The notes under the pieces were generated by a model, which saw only the letters and a list, made by a program, of their open reading frames with translations, was not told where the DNA came from and did no database searches. This document shows positions 32,951 to 42,550 of a DNA stretch of 64,000 nucleotides, in pieces; the first letter of the stretch is position 1, and every line of letters starts with the position of its first letter. The position numbers were made by a program, and so were the translations under genes. The stretch comes from Nocardiopsis endophytica (GTDB lineage: Bacteria; Actinomycetota; Actinomycetes; Streptosporangiales; Streptosporangiaceae): positions 1 through 64,000 of the forward strand of contig NZ_JAQFWQ010000020.1 of NCBI RefSeq assembly GCF_027706725.1, written 5' to 3'.

Positions 32951-35100
32951 AGCTCCGGAAGCCCCGGGCCCTCCCCTCGCTCCGCCTGGGCGGCCTGTCC
33001 GTCCGCTCGTTCTTCCGGGCGCGCCTGACGACCGCCGCCATCGTCGCGCTCAGCATCGTCCCGCTGCTCTACTCCGGCCTGTACCTGGCCTCCTTCTGGG
33101 ACCCCTTCGACCGGATGAGCAACCTTCCGGTCGCCCTGGTCAACGAGGACCGGCCGGTCGAGGTCGGCGGCGAGGAGCTGAGCGCCGGCGACGAGATCAC
33201 CGACGAACTGCTCGAGGGCGGCGACCTCAACTGGAAGGTCGTCGACGCCGACGAGGCCGCCGCGGGCGTCTCCCAGGGCCGCTACTACGTCTCGCTCACC
33301 ATCCCCGAGGACTTCAGCGAGCGCCTGGCCTCCCCCGACGAGGACGGCGCCGAGCCGGTCCCCGCCATGCTCCAGGCCGACTTCAACGACGCCAACGGCT
33401 TCACCGTCCGCCAGCTGCTCACCTCCGCCTTCAAGGAGGTGCGGGCGGCCGCCGCGAGCACCGCCGTGGCGGACTACCTGGACAAGATGTTCCTCGGCTT
33501 CAACGAGATCCACTCCAAGACCGAGGAGGCCGCCGACGGCGCCGGGAAGATCGCCGACGGCAACGCCGACGCCAAGGACGGCTCCGAACAGCTCAGCAAC
33601 GGGCTCGACGACGCCAAGGACGGCTCCTCCCAGCTCTCCTCGGGCACCGGGGAGCTGAGCACCGGCATCGACCAGCTCTACGACGGCTCCAAGACGCTCG
33701 CCGACGGCCTGGGCACCGCCTCCCAGCAGGTCTCCGACGCCGCCGACCAGCTCAATCCCAAGGCCGACGAGGCCATCCCCTACCTGCGCGACCACGAGGA
33801 GGACATCCAGACCGCCGCCGAGGACGCGCAGACGGCCGCCAACGCCCTCTCCGAGGCCCTGGACGGGCTCCCCGACCAGCCCACGCAGGTGCAGCAGGAC
33901 GCCGCCGACGCACGCGCCTTCTCCGATCGGGTCGCCGCCCGCCTGGAGGAGGACCCGGACCTGCAGACCACCGACCCGGCCATGTACGAACTGCTCAACG
34001 ACGCGCAGACGTATGCGGACACCGGGGCGGACTACGCCGGCTTCGTCGCCGACAACTGGGACCGCATCCACACCGTCAAGGCCAAGGCCGACGAGGTCGC
34101 CGGCATCGCCGGGACGGTCGCCGACACCGTCCCCGGCCTGGCCGACAAGGCCGAGGACGCCCAGGACAAGATCAACGACCTGGACGAGGGCCTGCAGCAG
34201 CTCGCCGACGGCAGCCGCGACCTGCGCGACGGCCTGGAGGAGGCCTCCGGCGGCGCGGGCGACCTGGACGAGGGCGCCAACGCGCTGGACGACGGCATCG
34301 GCAAACTCGACGACGGCGCCGACGAGCTCGATGAGGGCCTGGGCCAGCTCAAGTCCGGCTCCGGCGAGCTGGCCGCCGGTCTCGACGAGGGCGCCGACGC
34401 CATCCCCACCTTCGACTCCGAGGACCGCGAGGGCCGCGGCGACATGATGAGCGAGCCGGTCCGGCTCAGCTCCGACATCGCCAACGAGGCCCCCCAGTAC
34501 GGCACCGGCTTCGCCCCCTTCTTCATCCCGCTGTCGCTGTGGGTGGGCGCCATGATGATCTACATGGTGCTGCCGCCCATGTCCGGGCGGGCGCTGGCCT
34601 CGGCCGCCCCGTCCTGGCGGATCGCCCTGGCCGGGTGGGTCCCGGCGGCGGCGATCGGCGCCGCCCAGGTGGGCATCAGCCTGGCCGCGCTGCACCTGTA
34701 CCCGGGGCTGGAGGCCGAGCGCTGGCCGGCCACCGTCGGCCTGCTGCTGCTGACCACGGCCGCCTACACCGCGGTCGTGCAGTGGGCCAACGCCCGCTTC
34801 GGCTCGGCCGGGCGCATCCTGGCGCTGGTGCTGCTGATGCTCCAGCTCACCTCGGCCGGGGGTACCTACCCGGTGGAGACCAGCCCGGGCTTCTTCCAGG
34901 CGATCTCCCCCTACCTGCCGATGAGCTGGGTGGTCTCCGCGCTGCGGGTGCTGATCAGCGGCGGCGACACCACGGTGGTGGTGCAGGCGTGCGGGGTGCT
35001 GGCCGCCTACACCGTGGTCTTCGGGCTGCTGACCTGGCTGGCAGTGGCCCGCAAGCGGATGTGGACGATGAGCGCCCTGCACCCGGCGCTCAAGCTCTGA
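32947..35100 (+). CDS. YhgE/Pip-family membrane protein 1
   Basis: 717-residue protein: one N-terminal helix (TTAAIVALSIVPLLYSGLYL), a conserved SNLPVALVNEDRPV block, a ~350-residue external region of DG-rich heptad-like repeats (LADGSRDLRDGLEEA type), then five C-terminal helices from FAPFFIPLSLWVGAMMIY on. This is the YhgE/phage-infection-protein layout; Bacillus YhgE and Lactococcus Pip (phage receptor) are family members, and related ESAT-6 secretion proteins have this shape. The start is GTG 32947 with GAAGGAG. Function here is unknown. A paralogue lies at 36666. Confidence 0.88.
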   Translation: MKLRKPRALPSLRLGGLSVRSFFRARLTTAAIVALSIVPLLYSGLYLASFWDPFDRMSNLPVALVNEDRPVEVGGEELSAGDEITDELLEGGDLNWKVVDADEAAAGVSQGRYYVSLTIPEDFSERLASPDEDGAEPVPAMLQADFNDANGFTVRQLLTSAFKEVRAAAASTAVADYLDKMFLGFNEIHSKTEEAADGAGKIADGNADAKDGSEQLSNGLDDAKDGSSQLSSGTGELSTGIDQLYDGSKTLADGLGTASQQVSDAADQLNPKADEAIPYLRDHEEDIQTAAEDAQTAANALSEALDGLPDQPTQVQQDAADARAFSDRVAARLEEDPDLQTTDPAMYELLNDAQTYADTGADYAGFVADNWDRIHTVKAKADEVAGIAGTVADTVPGLADKAEDAQDKINDLDEGLQQLADGSRDLRDGLEEASGGAGDLDEGANALDDGIGKLDDGADELDEGLGQLKSGSGELAAGLDEGADAIPTFDSEDREGRGDMMSEPVRLSSDIANEAPQYGTGFAPFFIPLSLWVGAMMIYMVLPPMSGRALASAAPSWRIALAGWVPAAAIGAAQVGISLAALHLYPGLEAERWPATVGLLLLTTAAYTAVVQWANARFGSAGRILALVLLMLQLTSAGGTYPVETSPGFFQAISPYLPMSWVVSALRVLISGGDTTVVVQACGVLAAYTVVFGLLTWLAVARKRMWTMSALHPALKL

Positions 35101-35165
35101 GGCGTCCTCTGACACGTCGGGCGGGGGCGCCGCGACCGGCGCCTCCGCCCGGGGAAGGCGGGATA

Positions 35166-35792
35166 ATGGCGGTCGCACCCATCCCCCGTACGCAGGAGCG
35201 ACCCGTGAGCGCGCGACGCGAGGCCACCCGGCAGCGCCTCTTCCAGGCGACCCTGGAGGAGGTCTCCGCCCACGGCCTGGACGGTGTGACCGTGGACCGG
35301 ATCGCCGAGCGCGCCGGCCTGGCCAAGGGCACCGTCTACTACAACTTCGGCGGCAAGAACGAGCTGTTCTCCGCCTTCCTGGAATGGGGCGTGGACCGGT
35401 TCGCCGCCATGCTCCGGGAGGGCGCGGCGGGTCCGCCGCGCGAGGCGCTGTCCGGGCTCATCCGGGCCGAGCTGCAGTTCATCGCCGAGTACGAGGACCT
35501 GGCCCGGCTGCTGCTGTCGGAGTCCTGGCGCACCAACCAGGCCTGGGAGGCCACCGCGCTGCGCATCCGGCGCCAGGCGATCGACGTGTTCACCGAGCTC
35601 CTGGACGCGGTGCGGGCCGAGGGCGGCATGCGCCCGGGCCTGGACACCGGGGTGGCCGGGTCGGCGCTGTTCGGCATGGCGCTGACCGCGGCCCTGGAGT
35701 GGCGCACGCTCGCCCCGGACCGGCCGCTGGAGGAGGTGCACGCGGTCCTGATGCGGCTGGTCGACGACATCCTGCGCGCCGAGCGCGCCTGA
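35166..35792 (+). CDS. TetR-family regulator between the two Pip modules
   Basis: 208-residue TetR protein. The N-terminal HTH reads ATLEEVSAHGLDGVTVDRIA then ERAGLAKGTVYYNFGGKNEL, matching the family signature. The helical ligand domain follows. It sits between the two ABC-like/Pip modules on the same strand. The 28-bp palindrome upstream of module 1 is the likely operator. No second copy of that palindrome is visible before module 2. ATG 35166 has a GGGGAAGG-type site; GTG at about 35205 is a shorter alternative. Confidence 0.88.
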   Translation: MAVAPIPRTQERPVSARREATRQRLFQATLEEVSAHGLDGVTVDRIAERAGLAKGTVYYNFGGKNELFSAFLEWGVDRFAAMLREGAAGPPREALSGLIRAELQFIAEYEDLARLLLSESWRTNQAWEATALRIRRQAIDVFTELLDAVRAEGGMRPGLDTGVAGSALFGMALTAALEWRTLAPDRPLEEVHAVLMRLVDDILRAERA

Positions 35793-35924
35793 CCCCGCCC
35801 GAGCGCGCGCTTCGTCCGGATATCGCCCGGACATCGCCAAGTCCGAGCGTGGCGCGTTGCCCCCTGCCCGCCCCCGTGCCCAGGCTCGTGCCCAGGGCGG
35901 ACGTAGGCGAACCGAGGGGGGCGG

Positions 35925-36665
35925 ATGCGCCGTGCGACGGGGGTCCGGGTGGTGGCCGAGGACGTGGAGCTGCGCACCGGGGAGGGAACGGTCTTCTCCG
36001 GGGTGGGCCTGGAGGCCGCCCCGGGTTCCCTGACCGCCGTCGCGGGCGACTCGGGCAGCGGGCGCACCGCGCTGCTGCTCGCCCTGGCCGGGCGAATGCG
36101 CCCCACCGGCGGGCGCCTCGCCGTGGACGGGCACCCACTGCCCCGCCGCGCCCGGAAGGTGCGCGACATCGCCGCCCTGGGGCTGTCCCAGGGCGTCAAC
36201 GACCTCGACGAGCGGCTGCGCGTCGCCGAGCACCTCACCGAGCGGATGCTCCTGCGCTTCCGCCCCGCCCCCAAGTCGGCGGTGGCCCCCGCCCTCGAAG
36301 AGGCGGGGCTCGGCGACCTGGACACGCACACGCTCGCCAAGGACCTCACCGGCCTGGAGCGCCTCCGCCTGGGGGTGGCGCTGGCCCTGTTGGAGGAGCC
36401 GCGCCTGCTGCTGGTCGACGACGCCGACGACGGCCTGACCGACGAGCACCGCCGGGAGTTCTGGGGGACCCTGCGCGCGCTGGCCGACACCGGGCTGACC
36501 GTCGTCGCCGCCTGCGGCGACCCCGCCGGGGCGGACGAGGACACCGCCGTGGTGCGCCTGCGCCGCCCGCCGCGCCCCGAGCGCACAGGCCCGAAGAGGC
36601 GCACCGGCCCCGCACGCAAGCGCGCGCTCCACCTGTCGGAGCTGTTCGCGCGCAAGGGGGCCTAG
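35925..36665 (+). CDS. ABC-like ATPase with degenerate catalytic motifs (Pip partner 2)
   Basis: 246-residue paralogue of the protein at 32171, sharing blocks such as GVNDLDERLRVAEHL and LAGRMRPT. Walker A is GDSGSGRTA with Lys to Arg, Walker B is LLLVDDADD with Asp at the Glu position, the signature is DLTGLERLRLG, and the H-loop region VAACGDP lacks His. The C-terminus is basic instead of acidic (PKRRTGPARKRALH). ATG 35925 follows GAGGGGGG. Its stop is directly adjacent to the ATG of the next gene, so expression is coupled to the second Pip protein. Confidence 0.8.
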   Translation: MRRATGVRVVAEDVELRTGEGTVFSGVGLEAAPGSLTAVAGDSGSGRTALLLALAGRMRPTGGRLAVDGHPLPRRARKVRDIAALGLSQGVNDLDERLRVAEHLTERMLLRFRPAPKSAVAPALEEAGLGDLDTHTLAKDLTGLERLRLGVALALLEEPRLLLVDDADDGLTDEHRREFWGTLRALADTGLTVVAACGDPAGADEDTAVVRLRRPPRPERTGPKRRTGPARKRALHLSELFARKGA

Positions 36666-38984
36666 ATGCGCTTCCTGCCCACCCTGCGCCTGGGATGGCT
36701 GTCGACCCGCTCCTTCCTGCGCCACCCGCTGACCATCGCCGCGCTGTGCGCCCTGACGGTCATCCCGCTGCTGTACACGGGCATGTACCTGTGGGCGTTC
36801 TGGGACCCCTTCGGCAAGCTGAGCAACCTGCCGGTCGCGCTGGTCAACGAGGACGAACCCGCCACCGCCGACGGGGAGACCGTCACCGCCGGGGACGACC
36901 TCACCGACGAACTGGTCGAGCGCGGCGACCTGGCCTGGCGGGTCACCGACGCCCGCGACGCCGCCGCCGGGGTCGCCGACGGCCGCTACTACGCCTCCGT
37001 CACCATCCCCGAGGACTTCAGCGCCGACCTGGTCTCCCCCGCCGACACCGGGAACGACCCCACGCGCGCGCGGCTGGAGGTCCACTACAACGACGCCACC
37101 AACTACATCGCCTCCGAGCTGCTGGCCATGGGGCTCACCGAGATCGAGAAGGCGGTCGACGAGTCCGCGGTCTCCCGGTACCTGGACGCGATGTTCGTCG
37201 GATTCAACGAGATCCACTCCAAGACCGAGGAGGCCGCCGACGGCGCCGGGCAGCTGGCCGACGGCGCCTCGGACGCCAAGGACGGCTCCGGGCGGCTCTA
37301 CGACGGGCTGGGCGACGCCGAGGACGGCGCCGGGGAGGTCGCGGGCGGCGCCTCGGACGCCGAGGAGGGGGCGGGCGAGCTGGCCGACGGCGCGGCCACC
37401 GCGAAGGACGGCGCGGACGACCTGGCCGACGGCGCCTCCACCGCCGAGAACGGCGCGGCCGACCTGGAGTCGGGTCTGGGCGAGCTGCACTCCGGCGCGG
37501 CCGACCTGGCCGACGGCGCCGCCTCCGCCTCGGACCGGGTGAACGACAAGGCTGACGAGATCGACGCGCTCGCCGACGAGTGGATCCCCCTCCTCAAGGA
37601 GCACTCCCCCGAGATCGAGAAGGACGCGGGGGACGTGGCCGACGCCGCCGACGCGCTCGCGACCGCCCTGGACGAGCTGCCCGAGATCTGCCACGAGGAG
37701 ACCGCGCGTCTCAAGGCGTTCAAGGAGGACCTCGACGACCCGGCGAAGTACCCGGACATCCCCCCGGAGGTGCGGGACGCCCTCAAGCAGGGGATCGACC
37801 TCGCCCTTGAGGCCGACCGGTACGTGGAGGACCACCGCGACCGCATCGACGGGATCGCCGACGACGCGCGCGCGGTGCGGGACCTGGCGCAGGAGCTGAA
37901 GGACGAGGCGCCCCACCTGGCGGACGACGCCGAGGACGCCCGGGAGCAGGTCGACGAGCTCGCCTCGGGGCTGGAGGAGCTGGCCTCCGGGTCACGCGAG
38001 CTGCGCGACGGCCTGTCCGGCGCCGAGGACGGCGCGGCCGACCTGCACGACGGGCTCGGCGACCTGGAGAACGGGGCCGGCGACCTCGCCGACGGCCTGG
38101 GCGGGCTCCGGGAGGGCGCCGACGAGCTGGACTCGGGCCTGGGCGACCTGGCCTCCGGGGCCGGTTCGCTCGACGAGGGCATCACCGAGCTGCGCATCGG
38201 CGCCGGGGACCTGGACGACGGTCTCGGCGACCTCGAGGACGGCTCGGGCGAGCTGGCGGGCGGGCTCCGGGACGGGGCCGAGGAGATCCCCGTGTTCGAC
38301 GAGGACTCCCGGAGCGCCCGCGACGCGATGATGAGCGCGCCGACCCGGCTGGCCTCGGCCACCTCCAACCCCGTGCCCGACTACGGGACCGGCTTCGCCC
38401 CGTTCTTCCTGGGCCTGTCGCTGTGGGTGGGCGCCATGGTCGTGTACATGGTGCTGCCGACCGCCCCGGGCCGGGCGCTGGCCTCCACCGCACCGTCCTG
38501 GCGGGTGGCGGTGGCCGGCTGGATCCCCGGGCTGGCCCTGGGGGCGGCGCAGGCGGTGGTGATGGTCGCCGCCCTGCACCTGCTGCTGGGGCTGGACGCG
38601 GTGCACTGGCCGGGGCTCATCGCCTTCCTGGTGCTGGTGGCCGCCGCCTACACCTCGATCGTGCACTGGGTGGACGCACAGTTCGGCGCGCCCGGCAAGG
38701 TCATCGTGCTCGTGATGCTGATCGTGCAGATCGTCTCGGCCGGGGGCACCTACCCGCTGCAGACCAGCCCGGGGCTCCTCCAGGCCGTCGCGCCGTACAT
38801 GCCGATGTACCAGGCGGTGACCGCCAGCCGCCACCTGATCAGCGGCGGCGACCCGCAGGCGGTGCTGCACGCCTGCCTGGTGCTGGGCGCCTATACGGCG
38901 GCCGGGCTGCTGCTGGGCTGGGCGGCGGTGGCCGGGAAGCGGACGTGGACCATGTCCCGGCTGCACCCGGCGCTGGAGCTGTGA
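36666..38984 (+). CDS. YhgE/Pip-family membrane protein 2
   Basis: 772-residue paralogue of the protein at 32947 with the same plan: N-terminal helix (LTIAALCALTVIPLLYTGMY), SNLPVALVNEDEP, a long external DGA-repeat region with two helical-repeat blocks, and five C-terminal helices starting FAPFFLGLSLWVGAMVVY. The segment FNEIHSKTEEAADGAG is identical in both proteins, with identical codons over 48 bases. Start ATG 36666 abuts the previous stop. Export, cell-envelope or phage-receptor roles are all possible; the sequence does not decide. Confidence 0.88.
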   Translation: MRFLPTLRLGWLSTRSFLRHPLTIAALCALTVIPLLYTGMYLWAFWDPFGKLSNLPVALVNEDEPATADGETVTAGDDLTDELVERGDLAWRVTDARDAAAGVADGRYYASVTIPEDFSADLVSPADTGNDPTRARLEVHYNDATNYIASELLAMGLTEIEKAVDESAVSRYLDAMFVGFNEIHSKTEEAADGAGQLADGASDAKDGSGRLYDGLGDAEDGAGEVAGGASDAEEGAGELADGAATAKDGADDLADGASTAENGAADLESGLGELHSGAADLADGAASASDRVNDKADEIDALADEWIPLLKEHSPEIEKDAGDVADAADALATALDELPEICHEETARLKAFKEDLDDPAKYPDIPPEVRDALKQGIDLALEADRYVEDHRDRIDGIADDARAVRDLAQELKDEAPHLADDAEDAREQVDELASGLEELASGSRELRDGLSGAEDGAADLHDGLGDLENGAGDLADGLGGLREGADELDSGLGDLASGAGSLDEGITELRIGAGDLDDGLGDLEDGSGELAGGLRDGAEEIPVFDEDSRSARDAMMSAPTRLASATSNPVPDYGTGFAPFFLGLSLWVGAMVVYMVLPTAPGRALASTAPSWRVAVAGWIPGLALGAAQAVVMVAALHLLLGLDAVHWPGLIAFLVLVAAAYTSIVHWVDAQFGAPGKVIVLVMLIVQIVSAGGTYPLQTSPGLLQAVAPYMPMYQAVTASRHLISGGDPQAVLHACLVLGAYTAAGLLLGWAAVAGKRTWTMSRLHPALEL

Positions 38985-39295
38985 CGGTGAGGGGCCGGGT
39001 CCCACCACGGACTCCGGCCCCGCCGTACGGGCCCGAACGCGCCCGGCCGGGCCCCGCGCGGCCTCCGGCGCGGCCCCGTATTCCCCGCCATCGGCCGTGT
39101 CCGACGCTACCGACGGGCGGTGCGGCGCCGCATCGGCCCGGGAGCGTATCCGCGCCTACGACGAAAGGCGGGGCCCACCTCGTCCCGGAGGAGGGCGGAT
39201 CGGGGCGCGTGTCACGGGGCGGACGGCTATCGGAGGCCCGCCGCGTGCTCTAGCCTGAGCCCTGGTGCCGACCGACCCAGTGGAGTAGAGCCGCC
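38985..39295. other. Intergenic region, no gene seen
   Basis: 311 GC-rich bases after the second Pip gene. A possible -10 (TAGCCT at about 39251) precedes the DUF3592-type gene. No RNA or coding frame was recognised. Confidence 0.5.
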
Positions 39296-39694
39296 GTGGC
39301 CGAGATATACCCCCTCCTGCCGATCGCCGCCGGCATGGCCGTCCTCTACGCCTACTTCCGCCACGCGCTGTGGACGGCCCTGCTGATGCGCAACGGGCTG
39401 CGGGCCGAGGGCGAGATCGTCGGCTACGCCGAGTCCAACACGACCGCCCGGATGATCGTGCGGTTCACCACGCACCTGGGCGAGGAGGTCCACGCCCAGC
39501 ACGAGAGCACGGGGTGGACCGCCTCGAAGCACGGCGAGACGGTGACCGTCACCTACCACCCGAACCGCCCCGAGGTGGCGCGGATCGTGGAGGCGCCCTG
39601 GCTGAGCAACTGGGTGCACATCATGTTCGCCGTGGTGGGCGCGGTCCTCATCCTGGTCGGGATGTACCTGGGCTACCTGCACTGGGTGGTGTGA
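39296..39694 (+). CDS. DUF3592-type small membrane protein
   Basis: 132-residue protein with an N-terminal membrane helix (YPLLPIAAGMAVLYAYF), a soluble beta-rich segment containing GEIVGYAESNTTARMIVRFTT and VTVTYHPNRPEVARI, and a C-terminal helix (VHIMFAVVGAVLILVGMYLG). This is the DUF3592 arrangement. Function is unknown. The start is GTG 39296 with GGAG upstream. It converges with the P450 gene with 25 bases between the stops. Confidence 0.8.
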   Translation: MAEIYPLLPIAAGMAVLYAYFRHALWTALLMRNGLRAEGEIVGYAESNTTARMIVRFTTHLGEEVHAQHESTGWTASKHGETVTVTYHPNRPEVARIVEAPWLSNWVHIMFAVVGAVLILVGMYLGYLHWVV

Positions 39695-39719
39695 GGCCCC
39701 GGTCCGCCCACCGTCCCGC

Positions 39720-40955
39720 TCACCGGTAGCGCACCGGCAGGTGCTTGACGCCGTTGATCCACGACGAGCGGAACCGCTCGGGCGGCCCCTGCGCGCGCAG
39801 GCCGGGCATCCGGTCGGCGATGGCGTTGAAGATCAGGTCGATCTCCAGCCGGGCCAGGTTGGCGCCCAGGCAGTAGTGCGCCCCGGTGCCGCCGAAGCCC
39901 AGGTGCGGGTTGGGGTCGCGGCCGATGTCGAAGCGGAACGGGTCGGTGAACACCTCCTCGTCGAAGTTGGCCGAGCTGTAGTAGAGCCCCACGCGCCGCC
40001 CCTTCTCCACGGCCACGCCGCCGATCTCGGTGTCCTCGGTGGCGGTGCGCTGGAAGGCGATCACGGGGGTGGCCCACCGCACCACCTCGTCGGCGGCGGT
40101 GGAGGGCCGCTCCCTCCGGAACCGCTCCCACTGCCCGGGGTGGTCCAGGAAGGCGAGCATGCCGTGGGTGATGGCGTTGCGGGTGGTCTCGTTCCCGGCC
40201 ACCGCCAGCAGGATGACGAAGAAGCCGAACTCGTCGTCGGTCAGCCCGCGCCCGTCCACGTCGGCGTTGACCAGCGCCGAGACGATGTCCTTGCGGGGCG
40301 CCTCGCGCCGCTCGGCGGCCAGCGCCATGGCGTATTCGAGGATCTGCGCCGAGGCCACCGCCGGGTCGACGGTGTACTCGGGCTCCTCGTAGCCGAGCAT
40401 CTCGTTGGACCAGGCGAACAGCCGCCCCCGGTCCTCCTGGGGCACGCCGATGAGGTCGGCGATCGCCTGCAGGGGGAGTTCCATGGCGACGTCGGTGACG
40501 AAGTCGCCGCCGCCCTTGTCGGCCGCGCGCGCGGCGATGCGGTCGGCGCGCTCGGCGAGGGCGTCGGACATGCGCTCGATCGCGCGCGGGGTGAAGCCGC
40601 GCTGCACGATCTTGCGGAGCTTGGTGTGGTCGGGCGGGTCGATGTTGATGAGCAGGTGCTTGCGCTGCACGTCCATGGCGTCGGCGTCGATGCCCTCGAA
40701 GTAGCGGATCAGCGCGGTGTTGGCGTGCGTGGAGAACAGCCGGGAGTCGATCGAGGCGGCGCGCACGTCGGCGTGGCGGGTGAGGATCCACAGCCCGCCG
40801 TCGTCGAAGCCGAGGCCGGGGGGCTGGGGGTTCCAGTAGACCGGGCGGGTGCGGCGCAGTTCGGCGAACTCGGCGTGCGGCACGCCGGCGGCGATCAGGT
40901 CGGGGTCGGTGAAGTCGAAGCCGTCGGGGACGGGGCGCGGGCTCGGTGCGGTCAT
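39720..40955 (-). CDS. cyp125: Cytochrome P450, CYP125-like steroid C26/C27 monooxygenase
   Basis: 411-residue P450 closely resembling mycobacterial CYP125, which oxidises the terminal methyl of the cholesterol side chain. The N-terminus PDGFDFTDPDLIAAGVPHAE, I-helix AVAGNETTRNAIT, ExxR EVVRWATPV and heme loop GFGGTGAHYCLGANLAR (Cys ligand) are all intact. ATG 40955 follows GAGGAAGGA and overlaps the upstream ligase stop (ATGA). It is the last gene of a six-gene operon for sterol side-chain breakdown. Confidence 0.88.
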   Translation of the reverse strand: MTAPSPRPVPDGFDFTDPDLIAAGVPHAEFAELRRTRPVYWNPQPPGLGFDDGGLWILTRHADVRAASIDSRLFSTHANTALIRYFEGIDADAMDVQRKHLLINIDPPDHTKLRKIVQRGFTPRAIERMSDALAERADRIAARAADKGGGDFVTDVAMELPLQAIADLIGVPQEDRGRLFAWSNEMLGYEEPEYTVDPAVASAQILEYAMALAAERREAPRKDIVSALVNADVDGRGLTDDEFGFFVILLAVAGNETTRNAITHGMLAFLDHPGQWERFRRERPSTAADEVVRWATPVIAFQRTATEDTEIGGVAVEKGRRVGLYYSSANFDEEVFTDPFRFDIGRDPNPHLGFGGTGAHYCLGANLARLEIDLIFNAIADRMPGLRAQGPPERFRSSWINGVKHLPVRYR

Positions 40956-42550
40956 GGGGGTGCGTCCTTCCTCGGCTGGGAGGGGGCGGGACCGCGGCCT
41001 TCGGAGGCCGCCGCGCGCGCCCAGCGGTAGTCGGCCTTGCCGCTGGGCGAGCGCTGCACCCGCGGGACGATCCGGTACAGGCGCGGCGCCTTGTACCCGG
41101 CCAGGCGGGCGCGGACGTGGGCGTCGAGGCGGTCGGGGGCGGGGGGCGGCGCCCCGTCGGGGGCGGCGACGACGGCGGCCACGCGTTCACCGAAGCGGGT
41201 GTCGGGCACGCCCACGACGACCGCGTCGCCGACGCCGGGGGCGCCCTTGAGGACCGCCTCGACCTCCTCGGGGTAGACCTTCTCCCCGCCGGTGTTGATG
41301 CAGACCGACCCGCGGCCGTGGAGCACCACGGTGCCGTCGGCCTCGACCGTGGCCATGTCGCCGGTGAGGGTGTGGCGGACGCCGCCGACATCGACGAACA
41401 CGGCTGCCGTCTTCTCGGGGTCGTTGAAGTAGCCCAGCGGGACGCGCCCGGCCCGCGCCACCGTGCCCACCTCCCCCGAGCCCGGCGCCACGGGGCGCAG
41501 GTCGGCGCCGAGCACGGTGATGCGGTCGTCCTCGAACCGGTAGCGCAGCCCGGTCTCGGGGACGGACCCCGCAACGCCCCAGGCGACCAGGCCGGTCTCG
41601 GTGGAGCCGTAGTTGTCCATCACCATGCGGCCGGGCAGGGCGCGCTCCAGGCGCTCGCGCACCGACCCGGACAGGATCGCCCCCGTGGAGCTGACCACCA
41701 GCAGCGAGGACAGGTCGTACCCGCCGCGCTCGATCTCCTCGGCCAGGGGCGCGGCCATGGCGTCGCCGACGATGTTCATGGTCAGCACCCGTTCGCGCTC
41801 GACCGCGCGCAGCACCTCGGCGGCGTCGAAGGAGGGGACGAGCACGAGGGTGCCGCCGGCCCAGAAGGTGATGAACGCGGCGAGCTGGGCGGCGCCGTGC
41901 ATGAGCGGCGCAGCGGGCAGCATGACCACGCCCTCGGTGGCGGCGGCCCGCTCCACCGCCTGCCCGGGGGTGGCGGCGGGCTCCCCGCCGGGGTTGCCGC
42001 CCCCGTGCCCGGCGAAGAACAGGTCCTCCTGGCGCCACATGACGCCCTTGGGCATGCCGGTGGTGCCGCCGGTGTAGATGATGTAAAGGTCATCGCCGGA
42101 GCGGGCGGGGAACGGCGGCCCGTCCGGGGCGGCGGCCAGCGCCTCCTCGTACCCGTCGGGCACCCGGACGGTGCAGCGCAGCGAGGGGGCCGCGGGGGAC
42201 GCCTCGGCGACCCGCCCGTCGAAGGCGGCGTCGTGCACCAGGGCGGCGGGGTCGGCGTCGGCGAGCAGGGAGCGCAGTTCCCCGGCGACGTAGCGGTAGT
42301 TGACGTTGACCGGGACCGCGCGGATCTTCAGCGCCGCCAGCAGCGCCTCGACGTAGTGTGGCCCGTTGTACAGGTACTGGGCGACGCGGTCGCCGGGGCG
42401 CACCCCTGCGGCGGCCAGGCCCCGGGCCAGGCGTCCCGCCCGCGCGTCCAGCTCGGCGTAGGTGCGGCGCTCGTCTCCGCAGGCCAGCGCGGTGCGGTCG
42501 GGGACGCGGGCGGCGACGCCCTCGAAGAGGTCGGCCAGGTTGAACTCCAT
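40952..42550 (-). CDS. Acyl-CoA ligase (FadD19-like, steroid side chain)
   Basis: 532-residue ANL-family ligase. The AMP-binding loop is YIIYTGGTTGMPKGVMW, the A5 motif is YGSTETG, the hinge follows GDMATVEADG, and the A10 Lys is in SPSGKADYR. Full domain length is normal. Its position between a thiolase-like gene and CYP125, and its N-terminal MEFNLADLFEGVA, match FadD19/FadD17-type steroid side-chain CoA ligases of actinobacteria. It overlaps both neighbours (TGATG upstream, ATGA downstream), implying coupled translation. Confidence 0.85.
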   Translation of the reverse strand: MEFNLADLFEGVAARVPDRTALACGDERRTYAELDARAGRLARGLAAAGVRPGDRVAQYLYNGPHYVEALLAALKIRAVPVNVNYRYVAGELRSLLADADPAALVHDAAFDGRVAEASPAAPSLRCTVRVPDGYEEALAAAPDGPPFPARSGDDLYIIYTGGTTGMPKGVMWRQEDLFFAGHGGGNPGGEPAATPGQAVERAAATEGVVMLPAAPLMHGAAQLAAFITFWAGGTLVLVPSFDAAEVLRAVERERVLTMNIVGDAMAAPLAEEIERGGYDLSSLLVVSSTGAILSGSVRERLERALPGRMVMDNYGSTETGLVAWGVAGSVPETGLRYRFEDDRITVLGADLRPVAPGSGEVGTVARAGRVPLGYFNDPEKTAAVFVDVGGVRHTLTGDMATVEADGTVVLHGRGSVCINTGGEKVYPEEVEAVLKGAPGVGDAVVVGVPDTRFGERVAAVVAAPDGAPPPAPDRLDAHVRARLAGYKAPRLYRIVPRVQRSPSGKADYRWARAAASEGRGPAPSQPRKDAPP

